In this document: in pieces, positions 48,196 through 60,119 of the stretch
How the letters are laid out: each line of letters starts with the position of its first letter
Position numbering within the stretch: the first letter of the stretch is position 1
Assembly (NCBI GenBank): GCA_028015205.1
Contig: CM051520.1
Location: forward strand, 34,835,528-34,899,527
From: Mytilisepta virgata
Taxonomy: Eukaryota; Mollusca; Bivalvia; Mytilida; Mytilidae
Length of the DNA stretch: 64,000 nucleotides
Reading direction: 5' to 3'
Made by a program: the position numbers and the translations under genes
Notes under the pieces: generated by a model
What the model was told of the DNA's origin: nothing
What the model saw: only the letters and a program-made list of their open reading frames with translations
The model's database searches: none

Positions 48196-48897
48196 AAAAG
48201 GCCATCAGACATCAAAGCAATCTCGGACTTAAATTGTATGTAATATGCATTGGAGACATATATCCATTACAACATTACAACATTACTGTATAAAAATCTT
48301 AGCGGAAGTCAGGAAATATACCAAAGACAGTGGAGTTTTCTCAAATTCAAACTATATCAGATATTCTGTGTTTAGTTGTCCTTAACAATATTTCCAAATT
48401 TGAAATGATCTGGTGAAACAATACTCATTTTATTGCATAGAAACCTCAATTCTGGCTAATTTCAACATTAAAAAGCTTGTTCTGTCAATTCTTACCTGAA
48501 ATCTTCACATTTTTATAACTTCATATAAAGTGACTTTAGTGTGATCAAAGGGAACCTAAACGTAGATTTTAAAACAAGATCTATTGTTTAAGAGAAACTT
48601 TGAATACATGTAAATTATATAGTTATTATAATATTTTCAGGACAAATCAACAAACATTCTTGTTAAAACTTTCATACAATGAAATAAATGCTACTTCAAG
48701 ATAAATATATACATCTAAAAATAATTATTTACAGATAAATGTATGATAAATACAATAACAAATTAAAAAACTGTAACAAAACATCAAAACTCATGGCCGC
48801 ATCAAAGATCAGGCCTTAGATTTCATTTGGGGATTGGGGCATGTAAAAGAGTTTAAACAGAACACACACATGAATGCCCCATCACAATAAACTTTAT
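48196..48897. other. Intergenic, nothing recognised
   Basis: AT-rich DNA between two R1 copies. Confidence 0.4.
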
Positions 48898-51128
48898 ACA
48901 AGAGGCTCTCAAGAGTCTGAATCGCTCACCTGGTAAACAATGCACTATAAACTAAATTAATATATTAATGTTTGTTGTAAATTAAACTGAGTATTAAAGG
49001 TCACGTAAAATGCTGAAAATTCCTTTAAAAACCTTTCAAGAACCTCTGGAAAGAAATGGGCATGAGTTCTCCCTACGCTTGATTAAGATACAGTCATGGT
49101 CAATCTGACGATTCATAATACAAAATACAAGCTTTAATTAATCTTCAAATACAAGTATAAATCTTTTGGTCTATATGTTGTCTTCGTTTTTAAAATGTTT
49201 GAAAGAAGTTATGTAAAAATTGTGGGTTAAGGCTTTTTATTGTACTTGAAAAGGAAATATTGCAGGAACAATCATGCTAAGTTTCATCCAATTCCCCCTA
49301 GTAGTTTCAGAGGACAAGATGTTTTAAAATTTGTTAACAACGATTATGACCGACACCAAGTGATGGCAATTAAAAGCTCACATATTATGAAGTTTAATTA
49401 TTGTTATACAACATTCTCATCACCACCATTCACTAAGGATACCATGTTTACTTTAAAAACCAAATATTGTTGAAATCCGAGCAAGTGTAAAAAATGGCGG
49501 GGAAAATGGCAGCCATTTTAAAAATGGCCCTCCAAAACAAACTTTCATCATCCCCATTCAACTCGGGATACCATGTTTGCCTTGAAAGTAGCTTTCATCT
49601 TCATTTTATTTCTATAATTCAGGAAAGAATAGCAAAAAACAGCATTTTGACCCCTTTGTTCTATTTTTAGTTTCGACCAATCAAAAATCCAAGCATTAAC
49701 TTTTTGCAGGATACCCTAAGGAACAATCTTACCAATTTTCATTTGATTTTGAATAGTAGTTTTAGAGAAGAAGATTTTTGAAATAATAACATAAAAAAAA
49801 GCCAAAAATGTCAAAAAAGGGCAATAACTCTAAGACCAGTATACAGATTTTCACCAAAATCAGCACACAGGTAGCTCTCATCATGCTGAACACTTTCAAC
49901 CTGCCAGAGTTTGCCTTAACCTAATGATTTTTTAGATACTTGCGAAAAACTGTTGTTTGACCCCTATGTTCTATTTTTAGTAACAGTGGCCATGTTTTTC
50001 GACGGATCAAAAATTGAAGCATAAACTTTGTGCAGGATACCCTAAGGAACAATCATGCTAAGTTTTATACAAATCCATTCAGTAGTTTCAGAGGAGAAGA
50101 TTTTTGAAATAATAACATAAAAACATTTTGCAAACTAAGGGAAATGCTGTGAAAATGGTCAATTTTGATGTTCTAAGGGGAATAACTCCTAAAAGGAATG
50201 ATCATACAACTTAATAAGTACAAATTTCAAAAAACAAATCAAGAAAAAGGGCAATAACTCCTACATGGGTGGTTACATCTTCTTCAAAATTTCAAAGCAG
50301 GTAGATCTTGAGATGTTGAACACTTTAGCTTCCCATCAGAATTTTGATATCTGTCACCATTTTTGAGTTATTTGCAAAAAACTGCAATTTATCCCTATGT
50401 TCTATTTTTAGCCATGGCAGCCATGTTTTTTTACAAATCAAAAATCCAAATGATAGTTTAGTAGCACTCATGCCAAGGAACAACTACACTAAGTTTGGTT
50501 GCAATTAAACTTATGGTGTAAGAGGAGTTAACGATTTTATTACAATGAATTAAGACTGCAAAAATGGTCAATTTTGACGATCTAAGGGGAATAACTCCTA
50601 AAAGGAACGAACCTACAACTTCGATCCTGTTACAAATTTTGTAGATCTTTGTGTGCCTAACAATATGAAATTTAAATTTTTCAAATTTCCTTCATAGTAT
50701 CCAAGATATTGAGCTTAATAAGTGCAAAATTTGGAAAAAATGCAGCAAAAGGGCAATAACTCCTACATGGGTCGTTGGATCTTCTTCAAAATTTCAGGGC
50801 AGGTAGATCTTGAGGTGCTGAACACTTTTACCTTATGCCAGAATGTTGATATCTGTTATGGTTTTTGAGTTATTTGCAAAAAACTGCAATTTACCCCTAT
50901 GTTCTATTTTTAGCCATGGCGGCCATGTTTTTTTACGAATCAAAAATCCAAACGATAGTTTTGTAGCACATATACCAATAAACAACTGTACAAAGTTTGG
51001 TTGCAATTGGTCTTATGGTGTCAGAGGAGTTAACGTTTGAAAAAGTTTACGGACGGACGACGGACGGACGACGGACGCCAAGTGATGGCAATAGCTCACA
51101 TGACCCTTCGGGTCTGGTGAGCTAAAAA
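48898..51128 (+). repeat. Longest complete R1 repeat copy (~2.2 kb)
   Basis: Head ACAAGAGGCTCTCAAGAGTC and AATCGCTCACCTGG; tail ACGGACGACGGACGCCAAGT, GATGGCAATAGCTCACATGA and GGGTCTGGTGAGCTAAAAA. The body has four units with AAAAAAGGGCAATAACTC, AGGTAGATCTTGAG.TG and CCCCTATGTTCTATTTTTAG, with GCCATGGCGGCCATGTTTTT variants. It ends about 540 bp before the last CHK2-like coding exon. Confidence 0.8.
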
Positions 51129-51665
51129 AACAAATGTTTTCCCACTTACAATAAAAAACATCTATTGAAATGAAATGCCCATATCAAATTTCAGTAATAT
51201 TATTCTGTTTCTATTTACAATTACAATTTCTTGAACATTTATCCATTAATTGAATCTTTACTTTGATACATGTTAATTTTTAAAACTGTTTGTCTAAACT
51301 TAACGACTGAAATTTACAGTGAAAAATGAAAATATTTAACCCTAAATGTTCAGGGTGAAAGTTGCATTGTAACTGTAAAGGCATTTCTACTTAATGAGAC
51401 AGAGGCAAAAGGGAACTCAAGGTAACTTGTCTAAAGATGTTTCTTATTTAAAGAAAAAGTGAACCTCTGATTTCTGCGTTCGATATTCCTTAAGAATCTT
51501 TTACTAAACTGGTAAAACTTAAATTTAGTATTACATAATACTACTCAAATAAACACGTAGTTAAAATCTCAGTAGAAGTAAACAATATTTCATTAAAGTA
51601 ACAAAGGTATTTCTTCCTGACAATCAGTTCTGGCATTCATATAATGATTAATCTAATTGGTTGTA
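51129..51665 (-). other. 3' flank / UTR side of the CHK2-like gene
   Basis: AT-rich, no repeat recognised. It should contain the 3' UTR of the minus-strand kinase gene, but no polyadenylation signal is clear to me. Confidence 0.35.
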
Positions 51666-51767
51666 TCATGGTGTAGGCGTGTCAGGAGGTGTAATTGTCT
51701 CTGTTGATGCTGTTCTTTTTGCACATGGTGCCTGACCCTCCTCTAATGCACGTTTCTTTTGACCCGG
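51666..51767 (-). CDS. CHK2-like last exon, basic C-terminal tail
   Basis: Acceptor TTTTTTTCAG before 51767; 102 bp including stop TGA 51666-51668. It encodes [23 protein letters not shown] and a TPPDTPTP end. KKR and KR clusters suggest a nuclear localisation signal; TPP/TP sites could be phosphorylated (inference). Confidence 0.65.
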   Translation of the reverse strand, partial: PGQKKRALEEGQAPCAKRTASTETITPPDTPTP

Positions 51768-54700
51768 CTGAAAAAAATAAAATGACAAAATGCATGTACA
51801 AAATGTGCATAAAAACTGGTATCATAGAATTAACTAGAGGCTCCCAGGAGCCTGTATCGCTCACCTGCACTATGTCTATCTTGACTGGCAGCCTGGAACA
51901 TTGCTGTCAAGCCAACTAACTGGCTCACTGGTTTCAAACAAGAAGATCTTTAAGTGATTTTTCCAATTAGGTCATATGTTGAACTATGTTCGGCTTGGTG
52001 GCCATCTTGGATCGGAGGTGGGGTCTTTGGCTATAATTCTGAAAGAAGACCACTTAAGGACCACCGAATGGCTTAGTGGTTTCAGACAAGCAGATCTAAG
52101 TAAATTAAACTATGTCTGGCTCTGGCGGCCATATTGGATGACAAGTGAGTTATAAGACATAATTCTGAAAAAGGACCACCTAAGGACCATTGCTGACAAG
52201 TTTTGTTCCAATTGGCCCAATGGTTTCAGAGGAGAAGATCTTTAAAAGAAATTTTATGAGGATGGCCACCAAGTGATGGCAATAGCTCACATGGCCAAAA
52301 TGTTCTTCGATATGAACTGGACTAAAACAATTACACATTTAATTAGACAAGGGATTAGGGTCCTTTAAAAGGCAAATATTTGTATATCTGTACATTTTCC
52401 TCAGATTTAAATGTAAGTAAAGAATGTTACATATAATTTTTTGTAACCGTAAATTTATCAATGTATCAATAATTATATTATGTCAATGAATTATTTTGGA
52501 TATATATTTCATTTTTAAAATAAATATCCTTCATGTCATCAACAAATTATTTAACTTTGTCAGATTTCTTAATTATTCCTTTTTAAAATCAAAAAGGTCA
52601 CCTCAGATAAATAGACCCTTCAGATTATCTCTAAACCCTTGTTTATTTAGATGTCTTTTTAGATCAGTAGTTATTCGGGGAATAAACCCCAGGACATGAC
52701 CTCCTTTTTTTTTAAAGAAGCCATAACATATTATGGCGTAATATTTATTTTACTGATAACTTTATTATTATCATATCAATTTTGGTTAAGCTTTAGTTAA
52801 TTAGGTAAAAATAACATGAGACGGTTTATTCAGTTTTAATGAATTTGAAATATAATTTCACATTTCATTAAAGTTTAATAAATTTCACATTAAAAAATAG
52901 CACATTCAAATAAATATTTTGAATTTATGAAAAAAATTGAAAGTCAATCGTATTACACTGGCTTCCTTTTTCTCACACTTAGTTATTTAAAATCAAATGC
53001 AATTATATTAAATATTTCACTGCTATTCACATCCGACATAAAATCTAATTATTCGTTTCGTCATTTTCCGTTCGTATCTTACCATGTGTACTTACTAAAT
53101 TAATTAATCTCAAAATGAAAGTTAGTGTTAGTATTAAGTCTCATATGGAGGAATTTTACAGTTTACTGTATATACATACTGTTCCCAGAGGAGGAATCAT
53201 TCATTCGGAATCTGGATACATCAAATCTTTTGCTTTCTTTTTCATTTCATCATCCTGAAAATAAATAATATAAATGTAGTTTAAAAATAAAACTAGAGGC
53301 TCCCAGAAGCCTTCATTGCTCATACAGATTAACTTGACAATCAAGGAATGAAACATCATTAAAGACCAAGTCTGACATCCATATGTTTGCTGTTTTTTTC
53401 CAACTGCAATTAATATGGTCGATCTATGAAAGTGACTGCAGAAAAAATTTTACCAGAGGCTCAAGGAGCCTGTATCGCTCACCTGATATCTCCATTTGTT
53501 TATTGCCAAATGACCTTGAGATTAACATCCATGCCATGTTTGGTTTCAATCCATTCAGTAATTTTCAAAAAGAAGCCATTTGTATGTATTTCCCATGGGG
53601 TCCTATGTTGAACTAATCTCCCCCTGTGTGCCATCTTGAATGACCGATGAGCTCTAAAGTAACAACACCTTGTCAGCACATCATAAGGAACATTCAAGCC
53701 ATGTTTGGCTTCGATCCATTCAGCGTTTCTCTACAGGATCTTTGTATGTATTTCTATATTAAACTAAGTCCCCTGATGGTGGCCATTTGTGGATGACGGT
53801 TCGTTAACAAGGTAACAACACTTGGTCAGCATCTCATGAGGAACATTTATGCCATTTTTGGTTTCAATCCATTCAGCAGTTCTCTAGAAGAAGATTTTTG
53901 TAACTATGTATTTGCCATAATGGTGCGGCACTGAAATTTCAAATTGACCGTGACAATACTAAATCACAACTATGATATACATTTTATAACATTCATTGAG
54001 AAATGTAGGCGTGAGAGCGCTTAAAATGTCGGATGGACAGATGCAAAGACAGATGGCCGGCATTTCTATGTCCCCACATCGCGTTGCAGCTTGAAACAAA
54101 AATTTAGTCACTCAAGAATAAAATGTAGGTCATGGTGACTCAAGTGTTTCCCAATTTTTGTACTATATAAGATGAGAAATTGACCTAAACGCAAAAACTG
54201 CTAAACCGAGTCACTCATGCAACAAATGTGGGTCATAATGACCAAACTATTGGAGAAATGCATTATATAATGTAAGAGGATTATACTGATGCCATGGATT
54301 CCTAGGATATGAAATTAGAGTTTAAAATTTATTGGAGTAACTCATGCATTTAATGTACATGTAGATCAAAGTGACAAAAATGTTGCTCATCTGTGTTCAG
54401 TCTAATAAGGGGATTGTAGTGTATAATATCATTGAAATATCTCAATGTGTTTCTGAGAAATGGACCTAAATGCAAAAACTTAACCAAACCGGACGAATGG
54501 GACGTATGAAAACTTGAGGTTCTCGATAGCCTGTATTGCTCAACTGGATTTAACTTGTCCGGGTTGACCAGGACTAAACATTTAAGTGTAGCAGAACTTT
54601 ATGTTGGCTGGTTTTTTAACAGGGTCTTATGGTTAAACTAGGTTCGGCTAAGGTGGCCATCTTTGTTGACAATTTCTGAAAGAAGAAAATCTTAAGACCA

Positions 54701-55949
54701 TTGCTGCAAGTCTGTCTAAAATTGGCCAAGTGGTTTCGGACAAGATTTTTCAATGAATGTCACCCCAAAGTGGTATGTTAAACTAAGTTAGGCGGTGATG
54801 GCCATCTTATAAATTAGAAGACAGTCATCAGACACAATTCTGAAAGAGGACCACCTAAGGACATTGCCAAGTTTGGTTACCTCTGGCAATGCAGATTCAT
54901 CAAGAAGAAAGTTTGTTTTTAAATTCGTTCCCCCCTTTTTTTTAAATTTTTAGTAACAGAAGCAATGTCGGTCGGAAGTGGAGGATTCCAGACATATTTT
55001 GGAAGGGAGCCATCCAAGGACCATTCCATCAAATTTTGACCCCCATTGGCCAAGTGGTTTCAGACAAAAAGATTTTGAAATTAATTTTTCCATAGGGTCC
55101 TATGTTGAATTAAATCTGGCTGTGGTAGCCATTTTAAGGACAGTCTGGGTCATCAGACATATTTCTGGAATAGGAACATCTGAGGATCATTGTTGCCAAG
55201 TCTGGTTCAATCTGGCAATGCAGTTTTATAGAAGAATATTTTTTAAATTCTTTCTCTTTTTTCAATTTTTAGTAATATCAGCTATTAAGGTTAGAAGTCC
55301 GGGATGCAAACCACAATTTTGAAATAGACCATCCAAGGAAAATTTTTGTCCCAAATGGCTCAGTGGTTATAAACAGTAAGCTTTTTAATTTTTCCTATAG
55401 GGTCCTACATGTATGTTAACTATTTTTGGCTGTGGTGGGTCATTAAAAATATTTCTGAACAAAGACCATCTAAGGACCATTGCTGTCAAGTTTGGCTCCA
55501 TCTGCCCATGTAGTTTTATAGGAGATTTTATAAAATTCATCCATCCATTTTTTCCATTTTGAGTAGCAGCAGCCATTTCGGTTGGAAGTTTTAGAAGTAG
55601 ACTGTCCAGAGACCATTCTGTCAAATTTTGGTCCTGATTTGCCGGACACCTTATAAGCCAGGTGAGTTAAAAACTGCCTGACAAATTGTTATCTGTTGTC
55701 ATAAGAAAACTTTAACTAATTTGTTTTCCTGGGGAAAAGATACAATGGTATTTGCTATTTATATTTCAATTGCCAGAAAAATAATATCTTAGTCTTGCCT
55801 AATCCTACTTTCTTTGAAGGCAATCAACAAGTAATAGTTACATTTAACTTGAAACAAACTTTCTTTAAACCACGGATGTTCTAGGGCATCTTCTAGTAAT
55901 ATTCTCTTCTTAGGGTCAACTGTCATTAGTTTCTTTATCAAATCAATTG
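51666..55949 (-). CDS. CHK2-like checkpoint kinase, 3' exons, with an in-frame TGA
   Basis: Three minus-strand exons (55849-55949, 53180-53254, 51666-51767) join in phase 0. The first gives kinase subdomain XI ([15 protein letters not shown], then ALEHPWF). The second gives the linker [13 protein letters not shown]. The third gives a basic, nuclear-localisation-like tail ([17 protein letters not shown]). CHK2 (Ser/Thr kinase of the DNA-damage checkpoint; FHA, kinase, basic tail) has the same order: HPW.Q, DEDMKRK, then a KRPREGE-like stretch. An in-frame TGA (53201-53203) breaks the second exon; skipping that exon keeps the frame. FHA and most kinase exons were not found up to the window edge and should lie beyond 64000, unless this is a partial copy. 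Other CAMK-group kinases are less likely. Confidence 0.7.
51832..52310 (+). repeat. R1 repeat copy in a CHK2-like intron
   Basis: Head AACTAGAGGCTCCCAGGAGC and CTGTATCGCTCACCTG; units with TTTCA.ACAAGAAGATCTTTA and GGTGGCCATCTTGGAT; truncated tail CCAAGTGATGGCAATAGCTC near 52290. It lies antisense to the kinase gene, 65 bp upstream (in gene sense) of its last exon. Confidence 0.7.
52311..53179. other. Intron of the CHK2-like gene, nothing further
   Basis: AT-rich. A plus-strand open frame at 52496-52699 shows no family resemblance. Confidence 0.4.
53180..53254 (-). CDS. CHK2-like linker exon with premature TGA
   Basis: Acceptor TTTATTTTCAG, donor ACA/GTATGT, 75 bp, phase 0-0. The translation [17 protein letters not shown] is followed by TGA (53201-53203) and then MIPPLGT, continuing in frame into the next exon. 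Both sides of the stop look coding. Confidence 0.65.
53291..53935 (+). repeat. Two adjacent R1 heads with body units
   Basis: Head 1 AACTAGAGGCTCCCAGAAGC at 53291 and head 2 ACCAGAGGCTCAAGGAGCCT at 53452, the second with GTATCGCTCACCTG. Body units TTTGGTTTCAATCCATTCAG and GTCAGCA(C/T)(A/C)TCAT are the inverted counterpart of 3367-4110. A nested or tandem insertion. Confidence 0.65.
53990..54480 (+). repeat. Mosaic with degraded ~146-bp GGTCA units
   Basis: GTAGGCGTGAGAGCGCTTA at about 54006 matches 38455. It is followed by three eroded units with GTCACTCA.G.A, AAATGTAGGTCATGGTGAC and AAATTGACCTAAA, related to the arrays at 32401-33250 and 42720-47000. Confidence 0.55.
54511..55672 (+). repeat. 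R1 repeat copy in a CHK2-like intron
   Basis: Degraded head AACTTGAGGTTCTCGATAGC and CTGTATTGCTCAACTGG; five units with CTAAGGACCATTGCTG and CAAGTTTGG; end TTATAAGCCAGGTGAGTTAA to 55672. Confidence 0.7.
55849..55949 (-). CDS. CHK2-like exon: end of kinase C-lobe
   Basis: Acceptor CATCTTTTTCAG on the minus strand before 55949; entry phase 1 (a G from the previous exon gives Ala of AIDLIKKL). Conserved R of DPKKR and W of HPW are present. Donor CAA/GTTAAA is weak; a better-looking GTAACT site lies 7 bp on but would shift frame into a stop, so the phase-0 donor is preferred. Confidence 0.75.
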
Positions 55950-56524
55950 CTGAAAAAGATGAAAATTTACAGTCTGTTTACTGAAGTAAAAACATAAGCA
56001 ATATGATCATCATACATATATCAATAACACAGACAAATGAAAGGTCGATAAGCTTAAACCCCTGCTCAAAAAACTTTATTGTGTTGTTTATTTTTTTTTA
56101 TTTTTCAGTATTTATTTGTTGTGCTTGTTGTTGTTCATTTGTCTTCCTTGGTTTGTCTACCTAATGGATTGTGTTGTTTGTTTGCTCCTTTAGGTAAATT
56201 TGTCCTCTTTATAAAAACTATGAATTACTTTTGGCACATAGTGTAAGAATTTGCAACCAAAAAGTTTTTGATAGGAGGGGTAGACCAAATAATGGATGGA
56301 TAAACTGTATACATCTTTGGAGCAGGGGTGTAACAAGTACCACATTTAATTTAACACTTTTAACTGAATTGTATGCAGTACATTTCAGTTGACAGTTCTA
56401 TTCCTAAAATGCACTTTTGGTTTTACAGAAGAAACCAAACTTTTAAAATTACCCAGTTTTGAAGAGCAGAGAGTCATCAAAATTCTAATTTTAACCACAT
56501 CAATCTCATCAATGCTTACATCCA
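55950..56524. other. Upstream intron of the CHK2-like gene, nothing recognised
   Basis: I looked for further minus-strand kinase exons (HRDLKPEN, DFG, APE signatures) here and up to 64000 and saw none. Confidence 0.4.
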
Positions 56525-57710
56525 AACAAGAGGCTCAACGGGCTGAGCCTGTATCGCTCACCTTGTTGTCACAAACTTTTGATTTGATGTGACAGACTAG
56601 ATTGATTTCTGGAAACTTTGTAAATAACAATCCAAAGATACTAATATTAGATATTGTAAATTTATACTATTCTGTATACGACGCATTTCAAGGAGTTACC
56701 TCTCATCAGCAGCATTAAAACCGAAACAATTGGAAGACCAAAAACCAAACTTATATTAAACAAGACGTACTCAACCAAAAATACCGCAATAGGAAGCCAA
56801 ATTTCAGCTAAGGAGATCTACCATGTGCAATACAAGGAATGAACCCTTAGTATTTCTATTATTTTTGAATTTTGGTAAATACTGGTAATTTCTGTAACAA
56901 ATCAATGAATAATCATGTCAGACAAGTCTGACGACTGGGTTGGCGAATACCCTCGCGATCGGGGACCTAGGGTCCACCAGCAGAGGCATCATCCCAGGAG
57001 TTTCAAAATAACAATCCAAAGATACTAATATTAGATATTGTAAATTTATACTAATGATCTTCTATAAATGCTTCATACAAAGTATAAGTTCATTGGCCAA
57101 ATGGTTTCAGAGGATAAGTTATAAATTTCGACCAATCAGAACATAAAAAGGTTTCTGGCGGCCATTTTGTTTATGGACTAGAAAGATTTATGCAAATTTT
57201 GTAAACGACCTTCCATTGAAGCTCCATACCAAAAATTAGTTCATTTGGCTTTACAGTTTCAGAGGAGAAGTTTTAAGTTTCGACCAATCAGAACATGTAA
57301 ATGCTCATGACAGCCATTTTGTTTCGCGGACAGGGATGACTTATGCAGATTTTGTAAAGGACGTTCCATAGATGCTCCATACCAAAACTCAGTTCATTTG
57401 GCTTTACGGTTTCAGAGGATTAGAAGTTTTAAATTTGGACAGATCAGAACATGTACATGCTCATGGCAGCCATTTTGTTTCGTGGACCAGGATGATTTAT
57501 GGAGATTTTGTAAAGGACCTTCCATAGATGTTCCATATAAAAAATCTGTTCATTTGGCTTTACCGTTTCAGAGGAGAAGAAGTTTTACATTTCGACCAAT
57601 CGGAACATGTAAATGCACATGGTGGCCATTTTGTTTCACGATCCGGGATGAGTTATGCAAACTTTGTAAAGGACCTTCAACAGATGCTCCATACCAATCA
57701 AAGTGATGGA
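56525..57710 (+). repeat. R1 repeat copy interrupted by another dispersed repeat
   Basis: Head AACAAGAGGCTCAACGGGCT and GAGCCTGTATCGCTCACC at 56525-56562. The R1 body resumes at about 57060 with four ~170-bp units (GACCAATCAGAACATGTAAA, GCCATTTTGTTTCG, CATACCAAAACTCAGTTCAT). Between them sits 56615-57000. Confidence 0.65.
56615..56945 (-). repeat. Dispersed repeat inverted relative to 9920-10240
   Basis: Complement of 9920-10240 throughout. Its first ~50 bp (AACAATCCAAAGATACTAAT, ATTAGATATTGTAAATTTAT) is repeated directly at 57006-57054, so the unit is flanked by a direct repeat of its own end. Confidence 0.7.
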
Positions 57711-57794
57711 AATCACCATTGGAAAGATTGCAACTGTAGTTGTGTATAATTTCAAATGGAACTAGGTGGGACTGTTTTTTTAAACCAAAACATA

Positions 57795-58557
57795 TGTCTC
57801 CCCTTCACTTTATTCTAGATCAATCTTTACCTCTAGGATAAAAATAATTTTGTGAACTTGAAGTCAAAGGTCAAGGTCAAATGAAAGTCATAATGATACG
57901 CGACACACACTCAAGTGGTAATACACCTACATACCCAAGGGTATAAGCCTAGGTCAAAAGACAAAAAAGTAATGGCCTGGACAAGCGTCGCTGAGAAGAA
58001 TAAGAAGAACTAGAATTGCAATTGCACCCACGGTGGCGATTTTGAAAAATTTTGTATTTTGATAATTGCATCTTGTTTGCCATCCCAAATTTAGCCTAGA
58101 TATCAATTTTCATTGAAATCGGACACTTTTTATTTTTCCATCATTTTTCCAACATTTCTCAAAATGGCCGCCAAACGTATCCAACCGATCGCATTTGTTT
58201 TTCCATGAGTATGTTCTACTACTCATACTTTAGAAAAGTACAAAGTTTCATGACATTCTATGGTGAAGTTTTTGAGATATGAAAGTTTTCAAAAAATTTC
58301 ATACTTTTTCCGTTTCCATGGCAACGGCGGCCATTTTCAGAATTTTTAATGTTATATACACAACTAGACTTGGCGATCATCATTATTGTGAAGTTTCATA
58401 AAGATTGTTCCAGTCATCTCTAAGAACTCGTGCGGACAAAATTAGGTGGAAGAAAAAAAAACAAAACAAAACAATAACAATCTGTCGTCTCAACTAAGTC
58501 TGGGGGCGACATAAATACTAGAAAAATAATATGTCTGCCTTCCATGAAGGGGAGACA
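57795..58557. mobile_element. TA-flanked TIR element, TGTCTCCCCTTCA ends
   Basis: Ends TGTCTCCCCTTCA and TGAAGGGGAGACA are inverted and each flanked by TA (57793-57794, 58558-58559). The 763-bp interior has TCAAAGGTCAAGGTCAAATG and AAAATGGCCGCCAAACG motifs but no transposase. A Tc1/mariner-like non-autonomous element by target site (inference). Confidence 0.7.
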
Positions 58558-58559
58558 TA

Positions 58560-60119
58560 ATTGTATCACAGATATTGTCTCTTCTACATGTATGTGGGAT
58601 CAATTACAGTGAGTGTATTCGTTTTCCGAAGAGAATTTTCAATAAGAGTTCAATGTGTTTAAGTTATACATTTTACTAAACACTAGAAACAGCTAATGCT
58701 TAGTATCCTCGGGAAAAGCTTAAAATTAGCGGTTTTTGCTTAACTATCAAGCAAACCCTCTGAAATTACGCATAAGCCGAGGAGTTTAAGCCAACACCGA
58801 TAGATTTAAGCCAACACCGATAAAGTTAATGGTGGTCCGTGATATTAAATGAGCGACCGATATTATTAAGGAAACGACCGATAACTTTGGCCACCCGTGG
58901 TGGTTGCACGCAGCGTGACAAAATGGCCATGTTTTATCGATCTCAGAAGAATTGCATGGCAGCTATAGTACTTAATTAACCTGGAAGGTGAAGTTTTATC
59001 CTGTCTTGTGTGGTGCCACCATTATTACCTGTGTGTATTTATCCACAAGGTGAATTTACCATCCTTATCACGTAAAGCAAATATATGTGTATTCACAAGT
59101 TTAATTATTATCAAAAACTATATTCATAAATATGTAACCAGATCGATAACAATTTAATTTTTTTTTAACTATATTCACATCCGATGTTTCCGATCATAAT
59201 CGCATGGTCAATGATGCAATTTAAAGATTTAGTTTATTGGTAATTACCTGGATGGAGATAGATTAACAACCGCGTCATGTCTGTTATACTGTATATTAAA
59301 GAAATAGAAATATAGATATAGAAATATAAAAAATATTCGTTTTTTTATCGCCTTTATTACTTGTGTGTATTTGTATTTTTCTAGATATTCCTGTTCGGCA
59401 ATGGTAGATATATTAAGGACCGCGTACGATTCCTATCACGTAGATAAAAATTTTGAATACGATGAGGAAATTCTGGGGCCAAAAAATTTTGAGCGATTTT
59501 CCAATATTGTTTTCATTATAAAATCTTTACTTTTGAAAGAACCGTACACAAAAGAAGGAAATATTATAAAGAGTTTCCAGTATTTAATGAATGATACACC
59601 ATAAGCAAACGTTGTCGAGTATTTGAAACTAAATTAAGGTGTAGTGCAGTACTCCTATCAGATTATTTTAGATGAAAACCGCACATCAGTATTGTTTATT
59701 ACAGTGGTGAATAAAAAAAAAAGACAAACACATTTGGGAAATATAAAAAAATCAGAAGTGAAACTATGTTTAAAAAGCTGGGGTAATAAAATTTTAAAGT
59801 CTGGTTGTTCAATTATTCTGCCTATGATGTACATGTACTTGAATTTCTTAAGAAAGTTATGGTATTCAGTTTATTCTCAGAAAGCACAATTTTTCGATAA
59901 CCAATATATTTCTTGAATTTGACACAACCAATAATGAATGATGGGACACCATATTAAAAAGTCTTATCCTTTAAATTTCCAACAGTGTAATTTTTCTAAT
60001 TCAAATATTTTTTTTCAATTTACAATATTTTTTACCACGCATGCATCTTTTGAATTCGACAATAATTTCACAAAAATGTGTGAGTCGTCCAAGGACGTCA
60101 ATTTTTACAAAAGATATTA
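58560..60119. other. Intergenic; two weak open frames
   Basis: A duplicated TTTAAGCCAACACCGATA occurs near 58786-58820. Open frames of 80-90 codons at 59365-59604 (ATG at 59401 after a TTTTTCTAG acceptor-like site) and 59644-59916 match no family I know and lack a partner exon, so they are not called as genes. Confidence 0.4.

Noticed and set aside
54978..55322. 114-codon plus-strand frame
   Set aside because: Entirely within R1 repeat units; similar frames arise in other R1 copies with breaks.
57398..57749. Plus-strand frames of 102 and 73 codons with repeated segments
   Set aside because: They follow the ~170-bp R1 units and are broken in sibling copies.
59365..59916. Two plus-strand open frames of 80-90 codons as a gene
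   Set aside because: No recognisable domain, no second splice-supported exon, high A/T codon content expected by chance.
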